This document shows positions 43,786 through 54,626 of a stretch of 64,000 nt of DNA, one piece after another. Each line of letters begins with the position of its first letter. Positions within the stretch are counted from its first letter, which is position 1. The DNA comes from Aldrovandia affinis. Lineage: Eukaryota; Chordata; Actinopteri; Notacanthiformes; Halosauridae. Position numbers and translations under genes: made by a program. Location: positions 1,798,001-1,862,000 of the forward strand of contig JAINUG010000055.1 of the NCBI GenBank assembly GCA_029706075.1, read 5' to 3'. The notes under the pieces are model-generated. The model had not been told where the DNA came from. It saw nothing but the letters and a program-made list of their open reading frames with translations, and did not search any database.

Positions 43786-44752
43786 AAATGTGGGAGATCA
43801 GATAGCTTTGTGGAGTTTTTGTCCTCTTCTAAACTTAAATCAAATCATATGACCACTGATCTTTACCTTTTTTGTTTTGCAATCTACTGTTTTGTTTTGT
43901 TTTCCTTTATGATGTCATTTTGATGTAATTTGGTAACATGTCTTTTCTTGTCCTAATTGTGATGTTTTAATGTTCTTCCTGCCTGGGGACTGTAGATGTA
44001 AATTGGCTATCTAGCCAACTCTTCTAAAACTAATCTAATTAGTTGTACATGGTCCCTGCCAAATAAATGTAATTGAAAGACGAAAGTTAAAAAATTGAGT
44101 AGTTATACACTTTTTCTCTGATTGGTGGCCGTCATACTAGTTGTGGGTGCTTTGAAAAGAAAGAAAAAAAAATCCTATCTTGATATTTATATTCCCTTAT
44201 GGTGATAACAGTGTATTTCACAGTATTTTTGTTTACTTTTCTGTAAATTGTGCTCTTGAGCCATTACAGAAAGAGGGGTGACTAGTAAATCATAAATGAT
44301 GTTAAACGTAAGCATTCAAAGGAGAAATCTTTGCAGTGTATTCCATCACACCTGCATGTACAAAAACAGCACAGCTAAGCAAAATAGATGGGCATTAGAA
44401 GGTCAGTTTAGTATGAGTTGCGTACACAAATGCTAACGTTACCAGCATGCCTGACATGAACACGTATCACAACATCTATAAAATTCAGCTGGTATGTTGG
44501 GTATAGAGGACAGGCTATATCACCAACCCCTACTTCTTACTTCTTTGGTTTTGTTTTTTTAGAAGTAGGACCAGACCGGCAGTAATTCAGTTGGTTTTCA
44601 TAGACCGCTTGTTTCACGTCTTGCCTTTTCCTCCAGGGGTCCGAAGCCAGATGATTGGGGTGGGTGAAGCCTCCTGTCAAATAGACCATCCCGAGTGACG
44701 GCTCTCCCGGCTTCTCCGTCACCTTCCCCCCCCCCCCCTGCCCTCAAGCTTA

Positions 44753-44809
44753 GGGACCGCGGCGATGACACATCTTCCAAGCAGCTCAGTCCGTGACCAC
44801 ATGAAATGG
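44753..44809 (+). CDS. znf740: znf740-like exon 1 (first coding exon)
   Basis: Acceptor after a C-rich tract (TCAAGCTTAG), then GGACCGCGGCG and ATG at 44765. It encodes [15 protein letters not shown] and ends at donor GTCAGTG in phase 0. The leading acceptor implies an untranslated exon upstream. Confidence 0.75.
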
Positions 44810-45844
44810 GTCAGTGCTCTCATTAATATTGTGATTTTATTTAGTTATTCATTTATCTAAACCAATGATCGTCACTCTGATCTCAATCTCAAACTGTGTG
44901 AAGAACTAAAAATAACAACACCACTTGAATTTAATTGTTGTTTAAGTGTTCAGGACTAATGTTGATTGAATACAGGCCAATATCATGTTATAGCCAACAT
45001 CAACCAGAACCCATACCACATTACAGTCCTGCTGATGCAGGGTAGAGCTTGGTTAGTACCTGGATGGAAGACCACCTGGGAAAACTAAGGTGGGTGGGCC
45101 AGTGCAGGGCAGTACACCTTCTGTACAAAGCAGACAACCTATGCATCAAGAGGCTGCATTTGGATGAGTCCGGGTCTGCCGCTCATCTCTACGAGGCAAG
45201 CTAATTCTCTGAGGGCAGCGAACTCTGCTTCCTTCGAGACGGAATTCGCCCACCCATGTTCTGGAGACTCCCTACGTGCTTCACGACGGACCCAAGTCGG
45301 CTCACCCTCCCCCTACCCCTGGGAGGGACAGCCAAATACTGCCCCCGATTGGGGCTGACGACCAGGGCCGGTCTGGTAGAGACGGGTTTCGAACCGCGTC
45401 CCTGACAGGCATTGCACACCGTATCGGACCAGCCAAAATACGGTGCGTTAGACTGCTACACTATCTGCTGCCCTGGAAAGCCTTTTGAGATGCATTCAAG
45501 ACGCTATACAAGCCCCACCAGTAATAACATATTTTACCTGAAGTCCCACCTTACTCTTCCCTTTGTGTTTTTGTGTCTTCTCCCTTGACATCCTTGTGTG
45601 CTTCCCACGGCTACTGTTGTCCCTGGGGTATTGATTGGTAGGCGGGATTGCTGGGCTGTGAGGCAGTGTTGTCCAGCATGGCCCTGATGCAGGCCAGCTC
45701 CATGGCCGGACAGAAGAAGATGATGTCGCCACTGACTCACGGACAGCGAGAGACTAACGACCGTGCCCCACAGGGTCACATGATCCTGCCTACCGGCATG
45801 AGCTGCCCACCACTGGTGAGACGGGCGTTGGGGAGGGAGAACTG

Positions 45845-45876
<32 letters not shown>

Positions 45877-48800
45877 CTCTGTCAAAATAATTATGTAAGA
45901 ATACATAATGATGAACAGACCGTTCGGCCCATCTAGGCTCATCAGCTGTGTTTTCTTTTTGTTGAATTGGTCAAAATGTATTGCCTTGTTCTTATAATTT
46001 TCTGTAGTGGACAGAATGTGGTCAGAGAAGGATTGAGGGTAAATAGGCTCGGACTTGGTATTATCCCCATAGACGATATAGCAGGGGCCCAGATTAGCAG
46101 TCATCCTATCGTCTGACGATTAAAAATTAAGAAGGATGACCTTCGATTTCCAAGTGATCGTCCTGCTGACGACTGTGGGATTTTTTTATCAGCTAACTGG
46201 AACTATTTCTGTTTTACACTCACATCATAACAAACACGTCATGCACGGATATTCAAAAATATTTCCGAAGTTCCAAATTGGAGAAGCGGCACATTGTCAC
46301 TCGCATGCAGTCTGTGCTCACCACGCTTGTTGTTGTTACTATGGCAGACTCTGCAGCAGTCACACAAGTTCGCGGATTGCGGTACATCGACACAACAGCG
46401 AGAACCAGCTAGTTAGCTAGCTAGCGTTAGCGTTCATGGACATTGGATATCGATATCTGTTGTTGCTAGTTGCTTGCTAACACAAGGCTTAGTAAGTGAT
46501 CATGCATTTATCACTTACCAAGCCTTGAATTAACAAGTAATATCCATGAACACTAGCTAGCTAGTTACTGTCTATATTCAGTTCAGTGAGCCCTCCCGCC
46601 AGGCTGAAGAATCGCTGTGATTTTCCTGCAGTGATTTCTCATCTCCATCCTACAGTCCAAGCACAAATCATTCCCACATCACTCCTCAGTTAAATCCCGG
46701 AATTATTAGCTAGCTATTATGTTAGCTGCCATACCACACTCTAGTTGGGAATGGAAAAATCTCTCTCGTTCGAGTCCTGATTACAGTGTAAGTTATGATA
46801 TACTGTACAGTCAGAACACTAGTCGCTAACGCCACCTGCGGGCACCCGTCAGAGCTTCACTGCTACACAGTCCCATGAACACACACTGCACAAGTCAAAC
46901 ATAAATATCTGTGTAGAAAATAAATAACATTAACCGTCGTGTCTATCTTTGGGCTACATACGATGTAGTGATCGCATTTTCAAAGATGTGGTGATTTTTT
47001 GAGGGTGCAAGTCCACCCCCCACTAAAAAGGCTAAAACCAAAGAAGATCAGCTAAAAACTCAGCGAAAATATGATTCAGAGAGCAGAGATCGCACTTTTC
47101 CAGGAAAATGGAAGGTGAATACCCCAAGGACAAGTACCTTTTAAGAAGGCTAAGTATCTTTTCTAAGATACTTGCCCTTCGACAAGTATGGCTTTTACCC
47201 TAATCTGGCTCCCTGATATAGGAAGGTGTTAATCTAGGTTTAAAAAATATAAATTTACCGATGGATGAACATAGTACCCTTGGTATGTACTCACACTATG
47301 GCACACTTGTGTCTGTACTGTGTTTGTCTGTTTGTTTAGATATGTGTTTATACATACAATTTTGTCATTCATATATTGAAGACAGAAATGCGCAACCATG
47401 ACGACTAATTCAGCTGTCACAGAGAAATAAACTTTATTGTGGGGAAGATGGCAGTACTTTGTGGAGCCTTCGTTGTAGCACTTTTAATATGTGAAGCAAT
47501 GAGTCCCCCCCCCAGATACGGACAACACGCGTGAGAGCTATTGAAATTCCAGATATTTAAAAACCACAATGCTCATGTATAGTTGTTGCTAAGTTGGCTA
47601 GCTTGCTAGTTACACATTTGCTCAGTGTAAAATGACTGATAAAATGATCAGCCTAGTTTGCATCTATCTATCATGCACAAGAGCTAATCTGACCCCACTC
47701 CGGCAGGCTGAGTTTAACTTGCCATAGGCTAACCACGGAAAAACACTTCACAGGGTTTTTCCAAAGAGGCTTAATGCCCCAGAAAAAGATTAGCACTGTA
47801 GTTCTAGCGAGAGGTGGTAGTGTTTGTTTCTGGGGTGTGGTTTTATAGGGTGCTGGTCTCTTAATTGTAGCAGTGTTAGGACACTCATCTCTAAAAACTG
47901 CAGCTTTAGGGTACTCTAACACAGAGTTTTTGGGGTTCCTATCACATAACGCCATGGATTTAGGGCGCTCCTCTCTAAATGCAGTGGTTTTAGGGCGCTC
48001 CTCTCTAAATGCAGTGGTTTTAGGGCGCTCCTCTCTAAATGCAGTGGATTTAGGGCGCTCCTCTCTAAATGCAGTGGTTTTAGGGCGCTCCTCTCCAAAT
48101 GCAGTGGTTTTAGGGCACACCTCTAAATGCAGTGGTTTTAGGGCGCTCCTCTCTAAATGCAGTGGATTTAGGGCGCTCCTCTCTAAATGCAGTGGTTTTA
48201 GGGCGCTCCTCTCCAAATGCAGTGGTTTTAGGGCGCTCCTCTCCAAATGCAGTGGTTTTAGGGCACACCTCTAAATGCAGTGGTTTTAGGGCGCTCCTCT
48301 CTAAATGCAGTGGCTTGTCTGCTCTTGCTGCAGCTCATCAGGAAGGAAGGAGAGTTCCACTCCTCTCGGCTCTTGGACGAGAAGGAAATGCGGGACAGCG
48401 ACGACATGCAGCTGAAAAAGAAGAACAGGAAGTCGGGAACGCCCTGCAAAGTGAGAGTGCTGGGGGAGGGGAGGGGTTGCACAGAGAGCTTGTGGCAATA
48501 TGGTGGGGGGTGGAGTCACTGGAAAGGAAAGAGGGGGGAAGGGATTGTGGAACACAATAACTTTTGTGTTTGGGTGGGCGTGTGCACGCGTATGCTATTT
48601 TGGGGGGGGGGGGTTTCATGCTGTATATTTTGAATATGCCCTCTTTGTACTGGTGTAGACTACAGAAGCCTGTTTTGATAATAAGTGGTATATATTTGGG
48701 AATTTTCTGTGAGCATCTATTATGTTAATTGTAGTTTTAAAAATATGAACAGGAAATATAAAAAGGCAAAAACATAAAAAGGGCTCACAGCACTCTTAAT

Positions 48801-51800
48801 AATAATATGTATTTATGATATATATGTATATATACACTGCCTGGCCCAAAACAAAAGTCACCACCTGGATTTAACTAAGCAAAATAGGTAAGAAACAACC
48901 ATGTCGGAAGACAAATCCTGTGGTCGTGGAAAAGATGTTAATCTGTTTCAGAAGGGTCAAATTATTGGCCTGCATCAAGCAAAGAAAACAACTAAGGAGA
49001 TTGCTGAAACTACTAAAATTGGGTTAAGAACTGTCCAGCGCATTATTAAAACCTGGAAGGATAGTGGTGAACCATCATCTTCGAGTAATAAATGTGGTCG
49101 GAAGAAAATCTTGAATGATCGTGATCGGAGATCACTTAAACGTTTGGTGAAATCATATCGTAAAAAATCTAAAGTAGAACTCACAGCTATGTTTAATAGT
49201 GAAAGTAAGAGCATTTCCACACGCACAATGCGAAGGGAACTCAAGGGATTGGACTAAACAGCTGTGTAGCCTTAAGAAAACCAGTTGTCAGTGAGGCTAA
49301 TCGGAAAAAAGGCTTCAATTTGCTAGGGAGCACAAAGATTGGACTCTGGAGCAATGGAAGAAGGTCATGTGGTCTGATGAGTCCAGATTTACCCTGTTCC
49401 AGAGTGATGGGCGCATCAGGGTAAGAAGAGAAGCGGATGAAGTGATGCACCCATCATGCCTAGTGCCTACCATACAAGCCTGTGGGGGCAGTGTTATGAT
49501 CTGGGGTTGCTGCAGTTGGTCAGGTCTAGGTTCAGCAACGTTATGTGCCCAAAGAATGAGGTCAGCTGACTACCTGAATATACTGAATGACCAGGTTTTT
49601 CCATCAATGGATTTTTTCTTCCCTGATAGCACGGGCATATTCCAAGATGACAATGCCACGATTCATCGGGCTCAAATTGTGAAAGAGTGGTTCAGGGAGC
49701 ATGAGACATCATTTTCACACATGGTTTGGCCACCACAGAGTCCAGACCTTAACCCCATTGAGAATCTTTGTGATGTGCTTGAGAAGACTTTGCGCAGCGG
49801 TCCGACTCTCCCATCATCAATACAAGATCTTGGCGAAAAATGTATCCAACTCTGGACGGAAATAAATGTTGTGACATTGCAGAAGCTTATCGAAACGATG
49901 CCACGGCGAATGCGTGCCGTAATCAAAGCTAAAGGCCGTCCAACGAAATATTAGAATGTGTGACTTTTTTTGGACAGGCAGTGTATATATGAATGTTATG
50001 ATAATGTAAACTATGAAGTAAAATACAAAAATGCATAATTATTTGCTAATGAATTTTCAAATTGATTAATCTGCTTTACTTGACTGTCTGTGGCTTCAAC
50101 CCAAATAAAAAATGTGATTATGAATGAAACCATGCACCTCTTTTTTGGGGTTGTTGCTGTCGTGTGGGTGACTGTGTTCAGTGCCCCTCTCCATGTGACC
50201 CTCTTCTCCCCCCTCCCCCAGGTGGTGGTGGTGGATGAGAATGGCGACTGTCCACTCAAAGTGCAGAAGAACTTCATCTGCGAGCACTGCTACGGTGCCT
50301 TCCGCAGTGGGTACCACCTGAAAAGACACATCCTCATCCACACAGGTAATCTTGAACCTCCGCCCTGTCTGCTTCTCTCAGCATGGCCAGCACAGCTCAT
50401 CTGCTGCACTGTTTCCAGTAGTACAGAATTATTTGCGTAAATCATTCACATATACACACACAAGAACGTGCACATACTTTGAAAAGATGGCATTCGATTG
50501 ATGGCTTTTGAAAGATGCTGAATATTATCAACATCTATATATCAGGCGCACCACTAGAAATTCTGTAAGTAGGGGGCTAGTCACAATATATATTTTTTGT
50601 CCGGCGGGGGTGGGGGTAGGTGTGTGGTTGGCCGGCATCTGGGCGTCCTTTTTTGGCTGTTAGGAAGCTCATTTCCTGCGTTCTTGTGACTTCTGACAGG
50701 TGAAATAACCAGATTCCATAAATAATTCTGAAATATTGTCAGACTCCAGATCATAAAATACCTGTGTTTACCGTACTCATATTTTCAGTAAAGCATTTCC
50801 ACATGACGCATGCTAGCTCTGATGGATGCACTTTCACTTTCCAGTCTATGCTCTGGTTTTGATTTGCTAACAATGAATTGCTCGTTTGCTCTGTAATGCA
50901 GTTTTCAACAAATATTGTGTTAAATTAAGCACATCAAACATTTTAATCAACAAAAAAAGTTGAAAAGGAATGATTTAGTAAAAGGTAACAGGATACAATG
51001 AATAACCAACAGTGTGTAAAAACAATAGGCTAGTGTTACTGAAACATCTATGTCTTGTGAATGGGCGAACACACATTTAATAACATTCCCATAGTCTACT
51101 CCCCTAGGCTATGCTAAATTACATAAATAGCTTAACATTGTGCTAAAAACAAGGCCTACTTGAAAAAGAGCATTATGTTCATATTCCAGTTACATTTGTT
51201 TATATTAGGTTGACTTAATTTTCATATTAAGTTCTCATATAACCAGATCCTCATTCATGTCGTACAAAATACATTTCATTCTGTCACTGATTCTGTGTCA
51301 AGATCAAGGCGATCAAGGGGTGTAGGCTGGTTAGCCTGATCCTGTGCGTACCATTAATAAATAAAACACATTCGTTTATTACAATGAACGCATTCCTGAA
51401 GCGTAACAATGAAACAAAAGATTGTTTCTAAAAATCCGTCAACGTGCTAAATGTCTTCTCAAAATAATGTATTAGTCTTTAACGTAACTGCAATCATTAG
51501 TGCCCAAGTAAAAAGTGCCAAAAAGGAGAGGAATTGCAGTGCTTTGAGTCAATAGCTCTTCATCAGTGCATAGAATGTTGAAATAATGTTACAAACATAA
51601 ATAAGAGGGAGACAAAACAAGCAGATTGTTAACAGCTGTTACTGGCAAGGTCATTAACCTTAATTGGATTTGTGTGAGCGTGTCTTTCTATTAACATTAA
51701 ACTGATGTGAGAAAAGGGATATAATAACTGATTAGAAGACTAACTTGATGCATAGTCAGTTTTTCGTGAACACCTCTGATAGTAAATGGCATGTGCCATA

Positions 51801-54626
51801 TGCAGAGGTGATGCGGTGTAGTGTGGCATTAGCATTGCGGGTTAGCGGCTTGATAATGTTTCCCTCTGTTCGAAGAGCATTTGCTTACCAAGGTCTCTGT
51901 CGTTCTAGGGGAGAAGCCGTTTGAGTGCGACGTGTGCGACATGCGGTTTATTCAGCGTTACCACCTGGAGAGACACAAGCGAGTTCACAGCGGAGAGAAG
52001 CTTTGTACTTATTCTATTTGATTTTTGTCCAAATACCATATTTGCTGGATTAAACGTGCCTATGTGTAGATGCACCAGTAGTTGAGAAGGACATAATTAG
52101 AGGGGATACAACATTTAAAAGGGTGATTAATTCAATTGTGAAAAGATAACAATTAGAAGTGAAATTCCATATGAAATACTGGCACTCGCATGGTACGGTG
52201 TACAGCATAATGACCATTAGACATGTAACTGATGCCCTGTCACACTGTGCTAATTTAGCTAATGCAAGAAATTATGTAATGTTAAACCAATTAATATACA
52301 TCCCCAGTACAAAGCGGATTCGTAACGCTGTTCCCCGGAAAGAAAAACAATCTGATATACAGTTTTTAAATTAAAGTAAATTCATAATGAGTCAAAAGAG
52401 TAGATAAGGTTACTAATTGTCACTATCTTTGTTTACACTAGTCGAGGGCTTGGCTTTTTCAATCGATGTCACTACGAAACCTAACCAGTCATTGAAGCAG
52501 AAAATACAAATATTTAATTGAAATTCAATACAACTGTATTTTAAATACCAGTAATAAATAGTAACTTTAGTAAACATTAATAAACAAACCATTCAAGTTC
52601 TATAAAATGTTTCTGTGCCTATACTTGCATGTGCTTACCGTTAATAAACAAAACATGGCGTTCATGAAGCATGGTCGGCTTTTCTTTAACACCGCTACAG
52701 TACGTTTACTGTCAAGAGTGTTAACGGAAAACTGACTACGCTTCAAGAACATCAGCAAACAGCCATTATCAAGCTGGTAACCCGCAATACTTGCATCACA
52801 CCAGCCTGTGCCACCTCTTCTTATTATCTGCGCGGTGTAGCGTGACGTTTGCGTTGCGGGTTAGCGGCTTGATGAGGTTTGCCTTTGTGTGGAGGGCAGT
52901 TCCTAACCAGGGTCTCTGTGCATCTAGGGGAGAAGCCGTTTGCATGCGACGTGTGCGACATGCGGTTTACTCAGCGTTACCACCTGGAGAGACACAAGCG
53001 AGTTCACAGTGGAGAGAAGCTTTGTACTTAACTCTATTTGATTTTTTGCTTAAATTACCGCATTTACTGGATTAAGCGTGCCTATGTATAGATGCATAAT
53101 TAGGGGGAGAAAAAAAACATTGGTGAACGTCTTAATACTGTTCACCATGGATGTTAAACATGCACAAAACTTTGTAAATGTTTAATTGATTGATTTAGAT
53201 GCTTTATATGATTTATTCATTGTTGAAATGATTACAATTAGAAGTTAAATTCAATGTGAAATGCTGGTACTCGCATGGTGCTGTACACGATAATGCCCAC
53301 TAGCCATGTAGCTAATGCCCTGTCACTCAGAAAGCGCTATTGAATTTAGCTAATGCAAGAACTGATGTAATGTTAGACCAATAAAATACAGGTGTACGCC
53401 CCCCCCAGTAGAAAGCTGATTTGCTACGCTGTTACCCTGTAGAGAAAAAAAAAGTTTACATAAAACAGTGAGTATTAATATTAGTTAAATGTTAGGTCAC
53501 TCTTAACATTCTCACTGACTGCCACTAGCTTTGTTTACACTAGTCGAGGGCTTTACTTTTTCATGTGGTGTCACTAGCAAACCTAAGTAGTGTCATTGAA
53601 GTAGAAAATACGCATATATATTGAAATGTAATTCAAGTGTATTATAAACACGGCGCTTGCGTCACCAGAGACGTGTGCATTTGCATGCGGTGTAGTGTGA
53701 CATAAGCGTTGGGGCATTAGCGGCTTGATACTGTTTGCCTGTGTGCAAAGAGCATTTTCTCACCAAGGTCTGTGTGTTGTTCTAGGGGAGAAGCCGTTTG
53801 CATGCGACATGTGCGACATGCGGTTTATTCAGCGCTACCACCTGGAGAGACACAAGCGAGTTCACAGCGGAGAGAAGCCCTACCAATGCGAACGCTGCCA
53901 GCAGGTGAGTGCAAGTGGAAAGTGATAAACTGTACACTAACACTTACTTGAGTTATTTTACACATTCTCACTAAGTTTGGAAGAAACCGCACAAAAGCCC
54001 TCGCAATGACAGCGCAAAAGACAAAATAGCCACGGCTACATGTTTGCACAAGCAATGCACGCAACGCGTTTCAAATTACGCACTGCCTGTAGACGCAAGT
54101 CGAAACGCATGGTGTGTTCACTTGTGTAGATATAGCCATGGCTCTTTTGTCTTTTGCGCCTTTATTGCTAGCAGCACAGAACATGCTAGGTTGCTAAAGC
54201 AACACGTCATGCGCGGATACGTTTGAGCTGCATTGCGACGTTTGAAATGAATCAGTTGACTGTGGGGCTACTGTGCCCTTAGCTCGTGTGTGTACATGCT
54301 TGTCCGGCTGTTTGGAAACACTGTTTTACCTCTTTCTCGCTTAGAATTTCTCACGGACGGATCGGCTCCTGCGACACCGACGGCTGTGCCAGGGACGCGG
54401 GGTTGCCAAGGTGGAGAACCAGTCGTGCTGCGAAGTGCGAGCCTATTCCCAGGAGCAGCCTCCCCCACAGCCGCGTGGAGCCCCTTGCACCCCCAGGCCG
54501 CCTGGCAGTTTGACAAACACACCCCCACTGTCACCGCCCACCACCACCCTGGAAAAACACAACACGCCACAGTATCATGGCCACACAGTCCGGAGCTCAG
54601 CGGCGCCATTGCCAGGTGCAGACTGA
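44765..54626 (+). CDS. znf740: znf740-like C2H2 zinc-finger transcription factor (286 aa predicted)
   Basis: Six exons join in phase: 44765-44809, 45642-45815, 48334-48450, 50222-50345, 53786-53904 and 54345-54626. The N-terminal part ([34 protein letters not shown]) is low-complexity. Then come a basic linker ([13 protein letters not shown]), VVVVDENG, and three fingers: C132/C135/H148/H152 ([20 protein letters not shown]), C160/C163/H176/H180 ([17 protein letters not shown]) and a C2HC finger C188/C191/H204/C208 (CERC ... [12 protein letters not shown]). This finger set matches ZNF740. The C-terminus is rich in Pro, Ser and Thr. ZNF740 is a nuclear DNA-binding protein with few studied targets. 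Exon 5 has two extra upstream copies (separate entries). Intron 3 contains a Tc1 element. Orthology rests on remembered finger sequence. Confidence 0.85.
45022..45125 (+). repeat. 5S-rRNA-derived SINE or 5S fragment
   Basis: GCTTGGTTAGTACCTGGATG followed by GAAGACCACCTGGGAA matches the internal promoter region and 3' half of 5S rRNA. The 5' half is missing and the 3' end differs, so it is not a working 5S gene; SINE3-type elements have this head. Confidence 0.7.
45165..45478 (-). repeat. tRNA-derived SINE (second copy of the 43515 family)
   Basis: On the minus strand: head GGGCAGCAGATAGTGTAGCA with A box, B box CGGTTCGAAACCC, then a GC-rich body. This copy has the full head that the copy at 43515-43785 lacks. 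It lies in intron 1 of the znf740-like gene. Confidence 0.78.
45642..45815 (+). CDS. znf740: znf740-like exon 2
   Basis: Acceptor ATTGGTAG, donor GTGAGAC; 58 codons, phase 0 at both ends. It encodes [20 protein letters not shown] and ends GMSCPPL. No domain; Met, Ser and Gln rich. Confidence 0.82.
45850..45876. repeat. (AT)n microsatellite
   Basis: A short AT run 35 bases downstream of the exon 2 donor. Confidence 0.9.
46410..46566. repeat. Imperfect inverted repeat
   Basis: AAGGCTTAGTAAGTGAT (46485) is inverted after a short loop as ATCACTTACCAAGCCTT. Further out, CTAGCTAGC words and TTCATGGACATT / AATATCCATGAA also pair. No target duplication was identified. Confidence 0.65.
46570..47870. 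other. Intron 2 of the znf740-like gene, no feature besides a dispersed duplicate
   Basis: 47548-47663 is a diverged copy of 36865-36985 (shared CCACAATGCTC, GTTGTTGCTAA, CAGTGTAAAA, GACTGATAAAAT). The rest shows nothing recognisable. Confidence 0.45.
47875..48316 (+). repeat. 30-bp minisatellite next to znf740-like exon 3
   Basis: The unit TTTTAGGGCGCTCCTCTCTA AATGCAGTGG recurs about 12 times, with two 28-bp short units (GGGCACACCTCTAAATG) that mark a higher-order repeat. Because 30 is a multiple of three, both strands are open ([10 protein letters not shown] and [10 protein letters not shown] repeats); these frames are a by-product of the repeat. Confidence 0.92.
48334..48450 (+). CDS. znf740: znf740-like exon 3
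   Basis: Acceptor CTCTTGCTGCAG lies 16 bases after the last unit of a 30-bp tandem repeat. It encodes [20 protein letters not shown] and the basic [12 protein letters not shown], then donor GTGAGAG. Phase 0 at both ends, 39 codons. Confidence 0.85.
48835..49983 (+). mobile_element. Tc1-like transposon, copy 2, both ends present
   Basis: Flanked by TA and ending in inverted CACTGCCTGGCC / GGACAGGCAGTG. Close to copy 1 at 38161-39528, but about 80 bp of its 5' leader is deleted. It lies in intron 3 of the znf740-like gene, same orientation. Confidence 0.9.
48901..49954 (+). pseudogene. Tc1 transposase, copy 2
   Basis: Starts [20 protein letters not shown] and ends [12 protein letters not shown], so the full length is present. 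Two one-base losses relative to copy 1 (a G near 49253, an A near 49305) break the frame between the HTH domain and the catalytic domain. The catalytic blocks [16 protein letters not shown] and PDLNPIENL are intact in the second frame. Copy 1 is unbroken where this copy is broken, and the reverse. Confidence 0.88.
50222..50345 (+). CDS. znf740: znf740-like exon 4 (zinc finger 1)
   Basis: A strong acceptor (CTCCCCCCTCCCCCAG) and donor GTAATC. It encodes [18 protein letters not shown] and the complete first C2H2 finger. It ends in phase 1. Confidence 0.9.
50350..51800. other. znf740: Intron 4 of the znf740-like gene
   Basis: No TE family or exon recognised. GTGCGTACCATTAATAAATA near 51345 has a counterpart near 52630 (GTGCTTACCGTTAATAAACA), so the tandem duplication of the zinc-finger 2 region may begin upstream of the exon by several hundred bases. 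Confidence 0.45.
51909..52021 (+). CDS. Duplicate copy 1 of the zinc-finger 2 exon (no donor; reads to a stop)
   Basis: Acceptor CGTTCTAG, then [20 protein letters not shown] and [11 protein letters not shown], an intact finger. In place of PYQC and the donor, the sequence continues LCTYSI and stops at 52019-52021. In phase with exon 4. It could be an alternative last exon producing a protein with only two fingers, or a decayed duplicate. Its FECDVC wording is closer to remembered mammalian ZNF740 than the copy that has the donor. Confidence 0.6.
52928..53031 (+). CDS. Duplicate copy 2 of the zinc-finger 2 exon (no donor; reads to a stop)
   Basis: Acceptor CATCTAG, then [20 protein letters not shown] and [11 protein letters not shown]. 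It continues LCT and stops at 53029-53031. The finger residues are intact; I to T replaces one core position. Flanks match those of copy 1 (CTTTGTACTTA...TCTATTTGATTTTT), so copies 1 and 2 share the altered 3' junction. Confidence 0.6.
53786..53904 (+). CDS. znf740: znf740-like exon 5 (zinc finger 2, start of finger 3; copy with donor)
   Basis: Acceptor GTTGTTCTAG, donor GTGAGTG. It encodes [31 protein letters not shown] and PYQCERCQQ. Only this copy supplies the phase (0) that the last exon needs. Confidence 0.88.
54345..54626 (+). CDS. znf740: znf740-like last coding exon (finger 3 end, Pro-rich tail)
   Basis: Acceptor TCTCGCTTAG, then [20 protein letters not shown] and a Pro/Ser/Thr-rich tail ending PLPGAD, stop at 54626. 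The frame follows exon 5 in phase 0. Confidence 0.85.
   Translation, partial: NFSRTDRLLRHRRLCQGRGVAKVENQSCCEVRAYSQEQPPPQPRGAPCTPRPPGSLTNTPPLSPPTTTLEKHNTPQYHGHTVRSSAAPLPGAD

Larger units (their letters stand above)
51813..53904 (+). repeat. Tandem triplication of the zinc-finger 2 exon region
   Basis: Three units carry the same order: GCGGTGTAGYGTG, GTTAGCGGCTTGAT, acceptor and finger exon. Unit starts are about 51813, 52832 and 53687. Units 1 and 2 also share downstream blocks: GCATGGTRC and GTACA, GCTAATGCAAGAA, TTTACACTAGTCGAGGGCTT. The copies have diverged by many substitutions and small indels, so the duplication is old. Confidence 0.85.

Noticed and set aside
45040..45110. 5S rRNA gene
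   Set aside because: Only the internal promoter half matches; the 5' half and terminator are missing.
47671..48274. Repeat proteins on both strands (191 and 133 residues)
   Set aside because: They exist only because the 30-bp unit is a multiple of three without stops; no start context or domain.
47875..48316. CRISPR-like array
   Set aside because: The units are directly adjacent without unique spacers, and the genome is a vertebrate's; it is a minisatellite.
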